Assembly: GCF_003315245.1 (NCBI RefSeq)
Contig: NZ_QNRT01000001.1
Coordinates: 874,963 to 938,962, forward strand
Origin: Arenicella xantha
GTDB taxonomy: Bacteria > Pseudomonadota > Gammaproteobacteria > Arenicellales > Arenicellaceae
Direction of reading: 5' to 3'
DNA: 64,000 nucleotides
Positions 27,617 to 36,538 of the stretch are shown one piece after another. Positions within the stretch are counted from its first letter, which is position 1, and each line of letters begins with the position of its first letter. The notes below the pieces were generated by a model. The model was not told the DNA's origin, did not search any database, and saw only the letters and a list, made by a program, of their open reading frames with translations. Position numbers and translations under genes: made by a program.

Positions 27617-28537
27617 TTATGACTCTTTGTCTTGAACACTAATACCGTGTTTCTTAGCCATTGAATAAATGGTGGTGCGTTTCATGCCTAGAACTCTAGC
27701 CGTTTTTGAAACATTGTTACCGAAACGATCTAAGTTATGCTGCAACAACTGTCGCTCGAACTGATCTTTAGCCTCTTTTAAACTAACCTCATCGGACAAA
27801 TACTGGGTCGTAAGGTCGGCCACAATATTAGCTGTTAGGCGTCGTTCAGAAGGCTTAAGAAATCGACCGATATCAGTCAGACCATGCACCGTTTCACTAC
27901 GTAAGGTCAATATCAAAAATGCGCTGGAAGCCAACGGTATTATTAATGCTGCCGAAAAGTGAAAACCAAGCTGCATGATAACTAATACCGCAATACTAGC
28001 TAGCACCATAGGTAAAATGGCCACCACGCTATACAAGCACTGAATTTGTACCTGCTGCTTACTGGCCCGCAGGTATCCCCACCATAAGATACCCATAGCG
28101 GCAAAATACATAAACACGGTAAAAGCTTGGAAAACAAAATAATAGGGCCCGCGTACAGCGGTTATGGTGTAACCAATTGACTCCGCTCCAGCGACAATGA
28201 AATTCGTCATCAAGGATAACGCAGCCAACACCAACGCGACTACTACTAAGCTATAGGACAAAAACTTGGTTTGACCACGCGCACTGACTTCGAGCGCATA
28301 CAGCCCAATATAAGCAAGCGCAAAGAACGATACCGCGTAATAAACACGCAGCATATATTCAGACGCCATGCCACTGAACAAGCCAAGAATTACTAGCACC
28401 TCTGTGAGATTATGCAAGGCAAAAATACATACCATCGCCATGAAAATCCGAGAGGTACCTTGACCGTCGCGCGCTAAAAATATAACGGACAGCTTGAGCA
28501 ATAACGCCAGCATTGCTGGCAATACAAAATATTCCAT
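27617..28537 (-). CDS. Seven-helix membrane protein with C-terminal Fis-type helix-turn-helix
   Basis: A 306-residue predicted membrane-bound DNA-binding protein. Seven hydrophobic segments are visible at about residues 4-22, 31-53, 62-83, 92-113, 131-155, 165-187 and 190-212. This layout resembles the seven-helix sensor regions found in front of some histidine kinases. After a linker, residues about 255-300 form a Fis/NtrC-type DNA-binding domain (ERQLLQHNLDRFGNNVSKTA followed by RVLGMKRTTIYSMAKKHGI). There is no AAA+ sigma54-interaction domain and no kinase or receiver domain. The likely role is a one-component sensor that binds DNA from the membrane. It lies 30 bases downstream of the ketoacyl synthase III-like gene on the same strand, so the pair is probably co-transcribed and functionally linked. 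Confidence 0.75.
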   Translation of the reverse strand: MEYFVLPAMLALLLKLSVIFLARDGQGTSRIFMAMVCIFALHNLTEVLVILGLFSGMASEYMLRVYYAVSFFALAYIGLYALEVSARGQTKFLSYSLVVVALVLAALSLMTNFIVAGAESIGYTITAVRGPYYFVFQAFTVFMYFAAMGILWWGYLRASKQQVQIQCLYSVVAILPMVLASIAVLVIMQLGFHFSAALIIPLASSAFLILTLRSETVHGLTDIGRFLKPSERRLTANIVADLTTQYLSDEVSLKEAKDQFERQLLQHNLDRFGNNVSKTARVLGMKRTTIYSMAKKHGISVQDKES

Positions 28538-28567
28538 ACTAAATTGTCTTCCAAACCCGTATTTGTT

Positions 28568-29617
28568 TTACATTTGGTATCCAAACTCTCCTACAACTAA
28601 CCCTGAGCCCGAATGAATACCGCCAATACGATCTCCTTTACGCACCTTACCATTTTTTAGCAATTTGGCATAGTTAAGGGGGAAGGTTGCCGATGCAATG
28701 TTACCTAATTTGTGGTATGTCTTGATCATGCGCTGCTCCGGCACGGTGCTAAAAGTGGAAAACTTCTCAAATGGACGGCGACCAGTCTGGTGACTCAGCA
28801 CCCAGTCGAACTGATCCCAGCCCAGTTGCTGCAAAGTGTCATTAATGATGCGTCGATGCATCCAAATAGACGCTCCCACGATCGGCCCCATTTTCATCTG
28901 CCCTTCAATAGAACCGTCACCATTGACGCGATAAAAACATTTCTCAGCATGGGAACTGTCTGTCTTGGTATTAAACAGCTCAAACCCACAGTTCTCGCCA
29001 TAGCCAGCCTGCCCTAGGATCACCGCTCCACCAGCATCCCCGACCGACAACGCGCCAATAATATCCATCGCTTGGTCTTTGCTCAGATTAGTTTGGAGCT
29101 TTGCCATTGCCGCGCGTAACACGCGACTTGGAATCTCGCCGGTCACCACCAACGCGTAATCGGTCGATCCGCTTTTGATAAAGTGATTTGCAATCTCAAT
29201 ACCGTGCATAAAACCAAAGCATGCATTCGATACGTCGAACGCATGATCCGCCTTCAAGCCCAGCGCGCTTTGAATTGTATGCGCTGTCGCTGGTTCGGAT
29301 TGGTCACGCTCAATGCCACAGAAAATCACCAATCCTATTTTCGCAGGATCGAGATTGGGACAGTTTGCAATAGCTTCTCGAGCAGCAGGAATCGCTAATG
29401 TTGACGGTAATACGCCCGCCGGCGCCACTCGACGTTCTTTGATACCCATATCGTTTGCCATCCAGTCCAAACGAATACCGTAGCGTTGCTCAGATTGAAA
29501 CTCCTCAAAAAGGTGTGTTGACTTAACCACCTCATCAGGAAGATGCGTCCCTACAGATAGTATCTTGATGTTATTACTAAGTTTTTTTTGGAAACCAAAA
29601 GAAGAATGATAATTCAT
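28568..29617 (-). CDS. 3-oxoacyl-ACP synthase III (FabH)-like enzyme
   Basis: A 349-residue thiolase-fold enzyme of the ketoacyl synthase III class. The catalytic triad is recognisable: Cys133 in VSNACFGFMHG, His in LSHQTGRRPF, and Asn in GNIASATFPLNYAKLL. The C-terminus carries GDRIGGIHSGSGLVVGEFGY, the typical last strand and loop. The usual FabH residues around the CoA tunnel are divergent, which suggests a secondary role (acyl condensation to a special product) rather than fatty acid initiation. The start is ATG at 29617, with GAGG six bases upstream; the ORF's first four codons are not needed. It leads a two-gene unit with the seven-helix regulator. Confidence 0.82.
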   Translation of the reverse strand: MNYHSSFGFQKKLSNNIKILSVGTHLPDEVVKSTHLFEEFQSEQRYGIRLDWMANDMGIKERRVAPAGVLPSTLAIPAAREAIANCPNLDPAKIGLVIFCGIERDQSEPATAHTIQSALGLKADHAFDVSNACFGFMHGIEIANHFIKSGSTDYALVVTGEIPSRVLRAAMAKLQTNLSKDQAMDIIGALSVGDAGGAVILGQAGYGENCGFELFNTKTDSSHAEKCFYRVNGDGSIEGQMKMGPIVGASIWMHRRIINDTLQQLGWDQFDWVLSHQTGRRPFEKFSTFSTVPEQRMIKTYHKLGNIASATFPLNYAKLLKNGKVRKGDRIGGIHSGSGLVVGEFGYQM

Positions 29618-29791
29618 ATAAAACCTCACACATATTTAAAAATTGAATTAAATTGGAGGTTTACTGTAGCGTAACTAGACGATTTGACCGCTCAACCGAG
29701 AGTCGAACCGCAGATAATAATGTGAATTAAGGCGCCGAATACTGACGCGCTTTTTTAGTGCGCTGTAGAAGTCAGCGCAACAAGGCGAGCT

Positions 29792-30433
29792 TTAGAGAAT
29801 TAGACCCTCAGAGGATAGGTATTCTCGTAGATCATCAAACTGATCCAACACAGCAATAAGATCATTCCATTCATCAATATCATTCAAAGAATCTAGCTCA
29901 TGCAAAGACAATCCCAACGTTGCAGCCGACTGCATGGTTTGTGACAACACATCAGCAGTCCCCCATGGCTTATCTAAAAACAACGCATTCGCGGGCTGAG
30001 CTAGACCCAGCAAATAATAGCCACCATCGTCACTTGGTGCGATAACGGACTCGCCCTGTTGCAGTCGTTCAAATGCAGTGACATAGGTGGCCGCAGCCGT
30101 ATGCGGCGCATCACAACCCATCACCACCGCGGGGTAGCCAAAGGAATGTAATGCGTGACGCATTTTTTCGCCAAGATCGCCATCCGTTTGTACCGTCATG
30201 CGCACTGGGTAACGAGTCTGCATGGTTTCAAAAAAAGAATGGTGCTCATCCAGCCACACACTCAGATAAACCGACCCAGGCCAATGGCGAGTAGCAGCTT
30301 GAATGGATGCCTCCATCAGATAACTGGCTATGTACGCGGCTTGCTGTGCCGAACAATGTGATTGTAAACGCGTTTTCACCTTACCGGGAATCGGCGCTTT
30401 CGCGAACAGAATTAGCGGAATATCGGCATTCAT
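29792..30433 (-). CDS. TIGR04282-type glycosyltransferase (DUF2064)
   Basis: A 213-residue GT-A-fold nucleotidyl/glycosyltransferase of the family annotated as arsenosugar-biosynthesis glycosyltransferase TIGR04282. The N-terminal FAKAPIPGKVKTRL (nucleotide-binding loop), QTDGDLGEKM, MGCDAPH and SDDGGYYLLGL motifs are all present. The family name comes from neighbourhood with the radical-SAM arsenosugar enzyme ArsS in some genomes; no arsS or arsM is in this window, so the arsenic link is untested here. Its start overlaps the stop of the preceding glycosyltransferase gene by four bases (ATGA), indicating translational coupling. It is the last gene of the argG transcript. Confidence 0.88.
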   Translation of the reverse strand: MNADIPLILFAKAPIPGKVKTRLQSHCSAQQAAYIASYLMEASIQAATRHWPGSVYLSVWLDEHHSFFETMQTRYPVRMTVQTDGDLGEKMRHALHSFGYPAVVMGCDAPHTAAATYVTAFERLQQGESVIAPSDDGGYYLLGLAQPANALFLDKPWGTADVLSQTMQSAATLGLSLHELDSLNDIDEWNDLIAVLDQFDDLREYLSSEGLIL

Positions 30434-31146
30434 CGCGGGTCAAGGTAACGACGCTTAAGCACTTCGGGCGACACGCCAAAATAGAAAGCCAAACGAAATA
30501 GCCACATCTGCAACACGGTTTTTACTACCCCATGTTGTTGCCAACGTCGAGCGCTGGTGGTGACTTTCAGTTTTGAACAGTACGGTTTAACCGTTGATTT
30601 TAGCTGCTTACAAAACGCCACATCTTCCATTAGCGGCAGCTCAGGATATCTACCAATTTGCTCAAATAAACCACGTCTAATAAACAGCGCTTGATCGCCG
30701 GTTGCAATGCTAGTTAAGCGTGAACGGCCATTAATGAAAAAAGCAATAATTCGCATCGCGAGTAAGTCGCTATCAAACTGCACGTCGAAGCGGCCCCAAT
30801 CTTTGGCCTTTTTAACCTCGATCACGGCATTTGGTGGCAGTCGTGTATCTGCATGCAGAAACAATAAGACATCTTTACTCGCCACCGATGCACCGGCGTT
30901 CATTTGCTTGGCTCGCCCCATAGCACTATAAACTACGCGAAAATTAGCCGGTAATTCGACTAATAATTCGCGTGTTCCATCAGTGCTGCCACCATCAACC
31001 AATATGACTTGGTCAGCTTGCTGCTCAATCAAGTGTTCAAGCAAATACGGTAAGCTAGCTACTTCATTCAAAATTGGAACAATAATTGCCCAATTCTGCT
31101 GTCCGGCTATGTCGCGGCTGGGTTGATGCTTAACGTTTGGCACCAA
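30430..31146 (-). CDS. TIGR04283-type family 2 glycosyltransferase
   Basis: A 238-residue family 2 glycosyltransferase of the type named TIGR04283, the usual partner of TIGR04282. Motifs are [47 protein letters not shown] (DxD-like aspartates) and [13 protein letters not shown] near 170. The C-terminus has a hydrophobic stretch followed by basic residues ([20 protein letters not shown]). The likely start is TTG at 31146 or GTG three bases later, so it overlaps the end of argG by 17 bases. Coupling of these genes to argG is unusual. Sugar donor and acceptor are unknown. Confidence 0.87.
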   Translation of the reverse strand: MVPNVKHQPSRDIAGQQNWAIIVPILNEVASLPYLLEHLIEQQADQVILVDGGSTDGTRELLVELPANFRVVYSAMGRAKQMNAGASVASKDVLLFLHADTRLPPNAVIEVKKAKDWGRFDVQFDSDLLAMRIIAFFINGRSRLTSIATGDQALFIRRGLFEQIGRYPELPLMEDVAFCKQLKSTVKPYCSKLKVTTSARRWQQHGVVKTVLQMWLFRLAFYFGVSPEVLKRRYLDPR

Positions 31147-32335
31147 TCCGTAAACGTAGCGCGTTTAACTTAATGAAGCCCTCAGCATCAGCTTGATTGT
31201 ACGCGCCCTCGTCATCTTCAAAGGTGGCGATGCGCTCATCAAACAACGAGTCTTTTTCTGATTGGCGACCAGCAATAGACACATTTCCTTTATACAATTT
31301 AACCCGAACCGTGCCGTTCACGTGTCGTTGCGATGCATCGATCATAGTCTGCATCATTTCTCGCTCAGGGCTCCACCAATAACCGTTATAGATCATCGAC
31401 GCGTATTTCGGCATCAATTCATCTTTAAGGTGCGCAACTTCACGATCAAGAGTGAGCGACTCGATGGCACGATGCGCGCGTAGCATGATGGTTCCTGCAG
31501 GGGTTTCATAACAGCCACGCGACTTCATACCAACGTAACGATTCTCAACGATATCATCGCGCCCGATGCCATGCTCACCGCCGACTTTGTTCAACCACTC
31601 CATCACCGCCGAAGGTGACTTAGGCCGACCATTAATCGCCACGATATCGCCTTGCGAAAATTCCAGCTCAACATATTGCGCTTGATCCGGCGCTTCTTCG
31701 GGAGAAACGGTCCAGCGCCACATATCTGATTCTGCTTCCGCCCAAGGGTCTTCCAGGATCCCGCCCTCATAGGAAATGTGTAACAAATTTGCATCCATCG
31801 AATACTGCGACTTGCCGTCAGCTTTTTTCTCAACCGAGATATTGTGTTGCGCGGCATAACTCATCAACTTTTCACGCGAATTGAGATCCCACATGCGCCA
31901 CGGAGCAATAATTTTGATATCCGGTCTTAAGGCATACGCACCGAGCTCAAAGCGCACTTGATCATTACCCTTGCCTGTTGCGCCATGCGATATAGCATCA
32001 GCACCAGTTTCATTGGCAATTTCGATCAAACGCTTGGCAATAAGTGGGCGAGCAATTGAGGTGCCGAGTCGATACTCACCTTCATAGATGGCATTGGCAC
32101 GCATCATTGGATACACATAGTCGCGCGCAAACTCCTCACGCAGGTCATCAATATAAATGCTCTTAACCCCCATCGCTTCTGCTTTCGCACGCGCTGGCTC
32201 AACCTCTTCTCCTTGGCCAATATCAGCCGTAAAGGTAACCACCTCACAATCGTACTCTTCCTGAAGCCATTTCAAGATAATCGACGTATCGAGGCCGCCA
32301 GAGTAAGCGAGGACAACTTTTTTAATATCAGACAT
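31130..32335 (-). CDS. argG: Argininosuccinate synthase
   Basis: A 401-residue cytosolic enzyme that joins citrulline and aspartate with ATP to form argininosuccinate in arginine biosynthesis. The ATP-binding P-loop-like AYSGGLDTS is at residues 10-18. The segments [14 protein letters not shown] (near 115-128), [12 protein letters not shown] and [18 protein letters not shown] are all as in the family. Length matches the type I enzymes (about 400). It is divergent from the PuuD-like gene and transcribed away from argD-argF, which lie 1 kb further on the other strand, so the pathway genes share a neighbourhood but not a transcript. Confidence 0.97.
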   Translation of the reverse strand: MSDIKKVVLAYSGGLDTSIILKWLQEEYDCEVVTFTADIGQGEEVEPARAKAEAMGVKSIYIDDLREEFARDYVYPMMRANAIYEGEYRLGTSIARPLIAKRLIEIANETGADAISHGATGKGNDQVRFELGAYALRPDIKIIAPWRMWDLNSREKLMSYAAQHNISVEKKADGKSQYSMDANLLHISYEGGILEDPWAEAESDMWRWTVSPEEAPDQAQYVELEFSQGDIVAINGRPKSPSAVMEWLNKVGGEHGIGRDDIVENRYVGMKSRGCYETPAGTIMLRAHRAIESLTLDREVAHLKDELMPKYASMIYNGYWWSPEREMMQTMIDASQRHVNGTVRVKLYKGNVSIAGRQSEKDSLFDERIATFEDDEGAYNQADAEGFIKLNALRLRIGAKR

Positions 32336-32522
32336 GATTTGAGTGTTGGATTAAAGGTCTTATAGAACCGCGTAGTGTCTGGTTTTATACCAAAAAGGTC
32401 AAGCCGCTGCAGGCTTGATGCTAAGACAAGCCGTGCGCAAATCACTAAAACCGTGTATAAAAAGGGGCGGTAGCTACACAAATGTGCAGATTGCCTAACA
32501 AAATAATAACTCACCACCAAAT

Positions 32523-32542
32523 TTGGTTTATGCATAAACCAA
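32523..32542. promoter_or_regulatory. Perfect 20-bp palindrome upstream of the PuuD-like gene
   Basis: TTGGTTTATG and CATAAACCAA form an uninterrupted 20-bp palindrome centred 30 bases upstream of the ATG at 32562. A GAGGG ribosome-binding site follows at 32550-32554. Symmetry without a loop favours a protein operator over an RNA hairpin. It lies in the gap between argG and the PuuD-like gene, so it could also control argG. Confidence 0.55.
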
Positions 32543-32561
32543 CTATTACGAGGGTAATGAC

Positions 32562-33188
32562 ATGATGGAAGAACTCAATTTTATTGCACGATGGGGGCAT
32601 TTACTGTTCGGCATCACTTGGATCGGCATGTTGTACTACTTCAATTTTGTACAAGGCGGCTACTTTAAAAATGCCAGCCCTGAAGGACTCTCTGATGCAA
32701 AAGCCAAACTTGCTCCTAGCGCCTTATGGTGGTTCCGATGGGGCGCCATGTTTACTTTTATCACCGGTCTGTACTTACTACACACGATAAGCGCATCACT
32801 AAAATTCAATGAGTACATTATCGTTGGCGCCACACTCGGAACGTTAATGTTCCTCAACGTTTGGATAATTATCTGGCCGGCACAACAAATCGCGCTTGGT
32901 ATGAAATCAGGAGATGGTCCCGCCGCCGGCGCCAAAGCGCTCCTCGCATCGCGCACCAACACCTTATTTTCCGCGCCTATGGCTTATTTCATGCTGGCGT
33001 CGGCGCACAAAGCACAAATGCCAACTGAAGGCTTGAGCAATGGATTATGGGCCGCTCTAGCAATCGTGATATTGCTCGAAGTGAACGCCATTTTCGGCAA
33101 ACAGGGACCATTAGCGTCGGTTGCCGGCGTGGTTCATATGAGCTTATTGCTAACTGCTGCACTGGCTGGCGTACTGTACTTTTTGTAA
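32562..33188 (+). CDS. PuuD-like urate hydroxylase membrane domain protein
   Basis: A 208-residue membrane protein matching the N-terminal membrane region of PuuD-type urate hydroxylases (urate oxidase N-terminal family). The diagnostic start is ARWGHLLFGITWIGMLYYFN, followed by WWFRWGAMFTFITG, NVWIIIWPAQQIALG, a FSAPMAYFMLAS helix and VHMSLLLTAALAG. About six helices are visible. Full PuuD has an extra C-terminal cytochrome c domain with CxxCH; this protein lacks it, so electrons would need another carrier, or the protein has a different role. No other purine-degradation gene is nearby. The GAGGG at 32550-32554 supports the ATG at 32562. Confidence 0.78.
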   Translation: MMEELNFIARWGHLLFGITWIGMLYYFNFVQGGYFKNASPEGLSDAKAKLAPSALWWFRWGAMFTFITGLYLLHTISASLKFNEYIIVGATLGTLMFLNVWIIIWPAQQIALGMKSGDGPAAGAKALLASRTNTLFSAPMAYFMLASAHKAQMPTEGLSNGLWAALAIVILLEVNAIFGKQGPLASVAGVVHMSLLLTAALAGVLYFL

Positions 33189-33250
33189 AGCACGCATTTG
33201 GGGTTTTCAAATTCCGCTCAGACCGAGTAAACTCGGTAAAACCTGACGAT

Positions 33251-33279
33251 AAAAGCGCCTACGGGCGCTTTTATTTTTT
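33251..33279 (+). terminator. Intrinsic terminator after the PuuD-like gene
   Basis: AAAAGCGCC (33251-33259) pairs with GGCGCTTTT (33264-33272) around a TACG loop, and six T follow at 33274-33279. It lies 63 bases after the stop and 42 before the argD-like start. Confidence 0.9.
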
Positions 33280-33320
33280 GTCTTGGCGATTCCAATCGAT
33301 GACTATCAGCCACCAATATC

Positions 33321-34538
33321 ATGCTAAGAAACTTAATTAATAAATTCCGCAAAGAAACCAAAAAAGCTTATCCCGAACCCGCGCTAATGAATGCCTATGC
33401 GCGCTTACCTGTGAGCTTTGTGCGCGGCGAAGCATGCACACTGTGGGATGCCGACGGTAAACAATACCTCGACGCTCTAGGCGGAATAGCGGTTACCTTT
33501 CTCGGCCACTGTCATCCGCGAATTAGCCAAACCATTTCATTGCAAGCCACCAAGTTACTGCACACAAGCAACCTGTTTCACATTCAAGAACAAGCTCAGC
33601 TTGGTGAAAAATTTTGCAAGATTTCTGGCATGGATAAAGTCTTCTTTGGGAACTCCGGAGCCGAGGCCAATGAAGCCGCTATTAAAATTGCACGTTTACA
33701 TGCGCGCACTAAAGGCATCGAACGACCAGCTATTATCACCATGAATCACGCATTTCACGGTCGCACAATGGCAACTTTGTCTGCCTCAGGCAATCCGAAT
33801 ATTCAACGCGGATTTGAACCGCTAGTGGAAGAATTTATTCATGTTGAATTCAACAACATTGACGCTATTAGCGCCTATGCCAGCAATCCCAATGTGGTAG
33901 CTGTCATGCTGGAACCGATTCAAGGCGAAGGCGGCATCTTGGTGCCTGATGCGGGTTACTTGGCGGCAGTACGCGAGATTTGCGACCAACACGGTTGGCT
34001 GCTTATTTTGGATGAGATTCAAACTGGCATAGGCCGTACCGGAAAATGGTTTGCGCATCAGCATGAGGGTATCCAGCCCGACGTTTTGACCAGTGCCAAG
34101 GCTCTCGGCAATGGTATTCCTATTGGCGCTTGTGCCGCGCGCGGTTCGGCAGCCGAACTTATCGGCCCAGGCTCACATGGTACAACCTTTGGCGGCAACC
34201 CGTTCGCCAGTCAGGTTGGAAACGCTGTGATCGATATTATTACCGAAGAGAACTTAATCGAGCGCGCAGACCAAATCGGATGCTATTTAAAGAAACAGCT
34301 GCAACAGCATCTCGGAATAATCGAAAAAGTCGTCGACATTCGAGGACGAGGACTCATGCTCGGCATCGAGTTAGACAATGCTTACCCAAATCTAGCCATG
34401 ACCTTCCTAGAACAAGGTTTAGTCGTCAACATTACTGGCGCTGGCAAAGTTATTCGACTACTCCCGTCAGTGCTCCTAACTGAAGCACAAGCCAAACAAA
34501 TCGCGGAAACGATTCGCGACGTAATTACTAGCCTGTAG
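33321..34538 (+). CDS. argD: Acetylornithine aminotransferase
   Basis: A 405-residue PLP-dependent class III aminotransferase. In arginine synthesis it transfers an amino group from glutamate to N-acetylglutamate semialdehyde. Visible are the N-terminal YLDALGGIAVTFLGHCHP, FFGNSGAEANEAAIKIARLH, the PLP-phosphate and ring-stacking MNHAFHGRT, the LILDEIQTGIGRTGKWFAHQ cofactor aspartate, and TSAKALGNGIPIGACAA with the Schiff-base lysine. Length is normal for ArgD (about 400). Placement 16 bases before argF strengthens the ArgD call over related 4-aminobutyrate or succinylornithine enzymes, though a dual role is common in the family. The start lacks a strong ribosome-binding site. Confidence 0.92.
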   Translation: MLRNLINKFRKETKKAYPEPALMNAYARLPVSFVRGEACTLWDADGKQYLDALGGIAVTFLGHCHPRISQTISLQATKLLHTSNLFHIQEQAQLGEKFCKISGMDKVFFGNSGAEANEAAIKIARLHARTKGIERPAIITMNHAFHGRTMATLSASGNPNIQRGFEPLVEEFIHVEFNNIDAISAYASNPNVVAVMLEPIQGEGGILVPDAGYLAAVREICDQHGWLLILDEIQTGIGRTGKWFAHQHEGIQPDVLTSAKALGNGIPIGACAARGSAAELIGPGSHGTTFGGNPFASQVGNAVIDIITEENLIERADQIGCYLKKQLQQHLGIIEKVVDIRGRGLMLGIELDNAYPNLAMTFLEQGLVVNITGAGKVIRLLPSVLLTEAQAKQIAETIRDVITSL

Positions 34539-34554
34539 TCAGCGGAGCACAACA

Positions 34555-35457
34555 ATGTCAGTACAACATTTTCTAACCCTAGACGATCTAGACGCGGCGA
34601 CCTTAGCGCAGCTTATTGATCGCGCTATCGAACTGAAAACCGAGTTCAAACAGGGCTTAGTTTACGAACCACTCCGCAATAAAAGTCTGGCGATGATATT
34701 CAGCAAGTCATCCACCAGAACACGCGTCTCGTTTGAAGTCGGCATGCGTCAACTCGGCGGCGGCTCACTTTACCTGAGCCCTAATGACACCCAAATTGGG
34801 CGCGGCGAACCGATCGAAGATACCGCCAGAGTGGTATCAAGCATGGTCGACGGCATTATGATTCGAACCGCATCGCATCATGATGTAGAAATTCTCGCCG
34901 CGCACTCTAGCGTACCGGTGATAAACGGCCTAACTGACGACTATCACCCTTGTCAATTGTTAGCTGATATTCAAACATTTCAAGAAACTCGTGGCAGCAT
35001 TCGAGGCGCCACCATCGCATGGGTTGGTGATGGTAATAACGTTTGTCATTCATTTATGAACGCCGCTCGAATTTTCGGATTCACGCTGCAAATCGCCACA
35101 CCAAAAGGCTTCGAACCAGATCAAGCTGTTACTGCATTGAACCATAACCACATTTCACTTAGCCATGACCCCAAGAACGCAGTAACCGGTGCCGACGCGG
35201 TAGTCACGGACACCTGGGCCAGTATGGGCCAAGAGTCTGAACGAGCTAAACGTGAAGCGGCGTTTGACGGCTATTGTGTTGACTCGAGCCTAATGGCATT
35301 GGCGCATAAAGATGCCTTGTTCATGCATTGCTTACCCGCGTATCGTGGACGAGAAGTCTCTATTGAGGTGATCGAAGGAGCACAAAGTGTGGTATTTCAA
35401 GAAGCAGAAAATCGACTGCATGCGCAAAAAGCCTTGTTAGAGCTACTACTCGCATAG
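34555..35457 (+). CDS. argF: Ornithine carbamoyltransferase
   Basis: A 300-residue cytosolic anabolic ornithine transcarbamylase that makes citrulline from ornithine and carbamoyl phosphate. Carbamoyl-phosphate-binding KSSTRTRVSFEVG is near residues 50-62, the HPCQ motif in DDYHPCQLLAD near 130, the ornithine-binding DTWASMGQE near 222, and HCLPAYRG near 260. Length is typical (about 305). GGAG lies seven bases before the ATG. It sits between argD and an ABC transporter ATPase that begins two bases after its stop, giving a tightly packed three-gene operon. Confidence 0.96.
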   Translation: MSVQHFLTLDDLDAATLAQLIDRAIELKTEFKQGLVYEPLRNKSLAMIFSKSSTRTRVSFEVGMRQLGGGSLYLSPNDTQIGRGEPIEDTARVVSSMVDGIMIRTASHHDVEILAAHSSVPVINGLTDDYHPCQLLADIQTFQETRGSIRGATIAWVGDGNNVCHSFMNAARIFGFTLQIATPKGFEPDQAVTALNHNHISLSHDPKNAVTGADAVVTDTWASMGQESERAKREAAFDGYCVDSSLMALAHKDALFMHCLPAYRGREVSIEVIEGAQSVVFQEAENRLHAQKALLELLLA

Positions 35458-35459
35458 AA

Positions 35460-36518
35460 ATGCCCGACTCCTTTCTTCAGGTAAACCAACTGAGTGCTGC
35501 ATACGACCAGCACGAAGTAGTCGTAAACAATGTCACCTTTGGCCTGAAAGAAGGTGAACTAGCATGCCTACTCGGCCCTAGCGGCTGCGGTAAGACGACT
35601 ATCTTAAGAGCCATCAGTGGTTTTCAGTCGATTCGCTCAGGCAGCATCTATTTAGATGGTCGGCTATTATCAGACGCCAAAACCTCAGTTCCACCAGAGC
35701 GCCGCAATGTAGGAATGGTATTCCAAGATCACGCGCTATTTCCGCACCTCACCATAGCCAACAATGTCGGCTTTGGTCTGCACCAACTAGCCCGCTCTGA
35801 GCGAGCACAACGAGTGGACGACATGCTTCATCTAGTGGGCATGGCTGATTATCGAAACCAATACCCTCATGAGCTTTCAGGTGGTCAGAGTCAGCGCATT
35901 GCGTTAGCGCGAGCATTGGCCCCACAACCGAAGCTGTTATTAATGGATGAGCCCTTTTCAAACCTAGATACCGCACTACGTGAAACCTTAGGCTATGAAG
36001 TACGCTCTCTGTTGAAAGAGTCCGGCATTACCGCCATTATGGTGACTCATGACCAACACGACGCATTTGCGTTAGGCGACCAAGTCGGTGTGATGGCCAA
36101 CGGCCAACTAATGCAATGGGATAGCTCCTTCGGCCTTTACCACGCGCCCAATAATCGCTTTGTGGCAAATTTTATTGGCGACGGTGTGTTTGTTCGAGGT
36201 CAAATGGTGGAAGACAATGTTGTCATCACAAACTTCGGTGAGGTCCGCGGTGAGAGTGTCAATCATCAACATATTGGCAAAGATGTCGACATGCTAATCC
36301 GCCCTGATGACGTTAAATATGCTCCTGAAAGCCCGATTCGCGCGCGCGTTACCCGCAAAGCATTTAAAGGTGCGCAAACGCTCTACACTATTGAAACAGA
36401 AAGCGGCGACACACTGCTTAGCTTGGTACCAAGCCATGACGACTACGAAATTGGTGACGTAATAGGCGTAAGCATAGAAGCCGACCACCTTGTCTGCTTC
36501 GAACAACAGCCGGCCTAA
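35460..36518 (+). CDS. ABC transporter ATP-binding protein (iron(III)/polyamine-type), orphan
   Basis: A 352-residue ABC ATPase of the importer class close to FbpC/PotA. Walker A is GPSGCGKTT near residue 40, the Q-loop VFQDHALFPHLT near 88, signature LSGGQSQRIALARALAP near 140, Walker B LLLMDEPFSNLD near 163 and the H-loop MVTHDQHDAF near 195. A TOBE-like domain fills residues about 240-340. Most relatives are encoded with a permease and binding protein; neither is in this window. It starts two bases after argF, so its translation is probably coupled to argF. A link to arginine-pathway physiology, such as citrulline, arginine or iron uptake, is possible but not shown. Confidence 0.88.
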   Translation: MPDSFLQVNQLSAAYDQHEVVVNNVTFGLKEGELACLLGPSGCGKTTILRAISGFQSIRSGSIYLDGRLLSDAKTSVPPERRNVGMVFQDHALFPHLTIANNVGFGLHQLARSERAQRVDDMLHLVGMADYRNQYPHELSGGQSQRIALARALAPQPKLLLMDEPFSNLDTALRETLGYEVRSLLKESGITAIMVTHDQHDAFALGDQVGVMANGQLMQWDSSFGLYHAPNNRFVANFIGDGVFVRGQMVEDNVVITNFGEVRGESVNHQHIGKDVDMLIRPDDVKYAPESPIRARVTRKAFKGAQTLYTIETESGDTLLSLVPSHDDYEIGDVIGVSIEADHLVCFEQQPA

Positions 36519-36538
36519 ACGAACCGCACGCGTAGAGC

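Noticed and set aside
29760-29778. Inverted repeat GCGCTG/CAGCGC near the end of the glycosyltransferase gene as a terminator
   Set aside because: The stem is only six pairs and no T-run follows on either strand.
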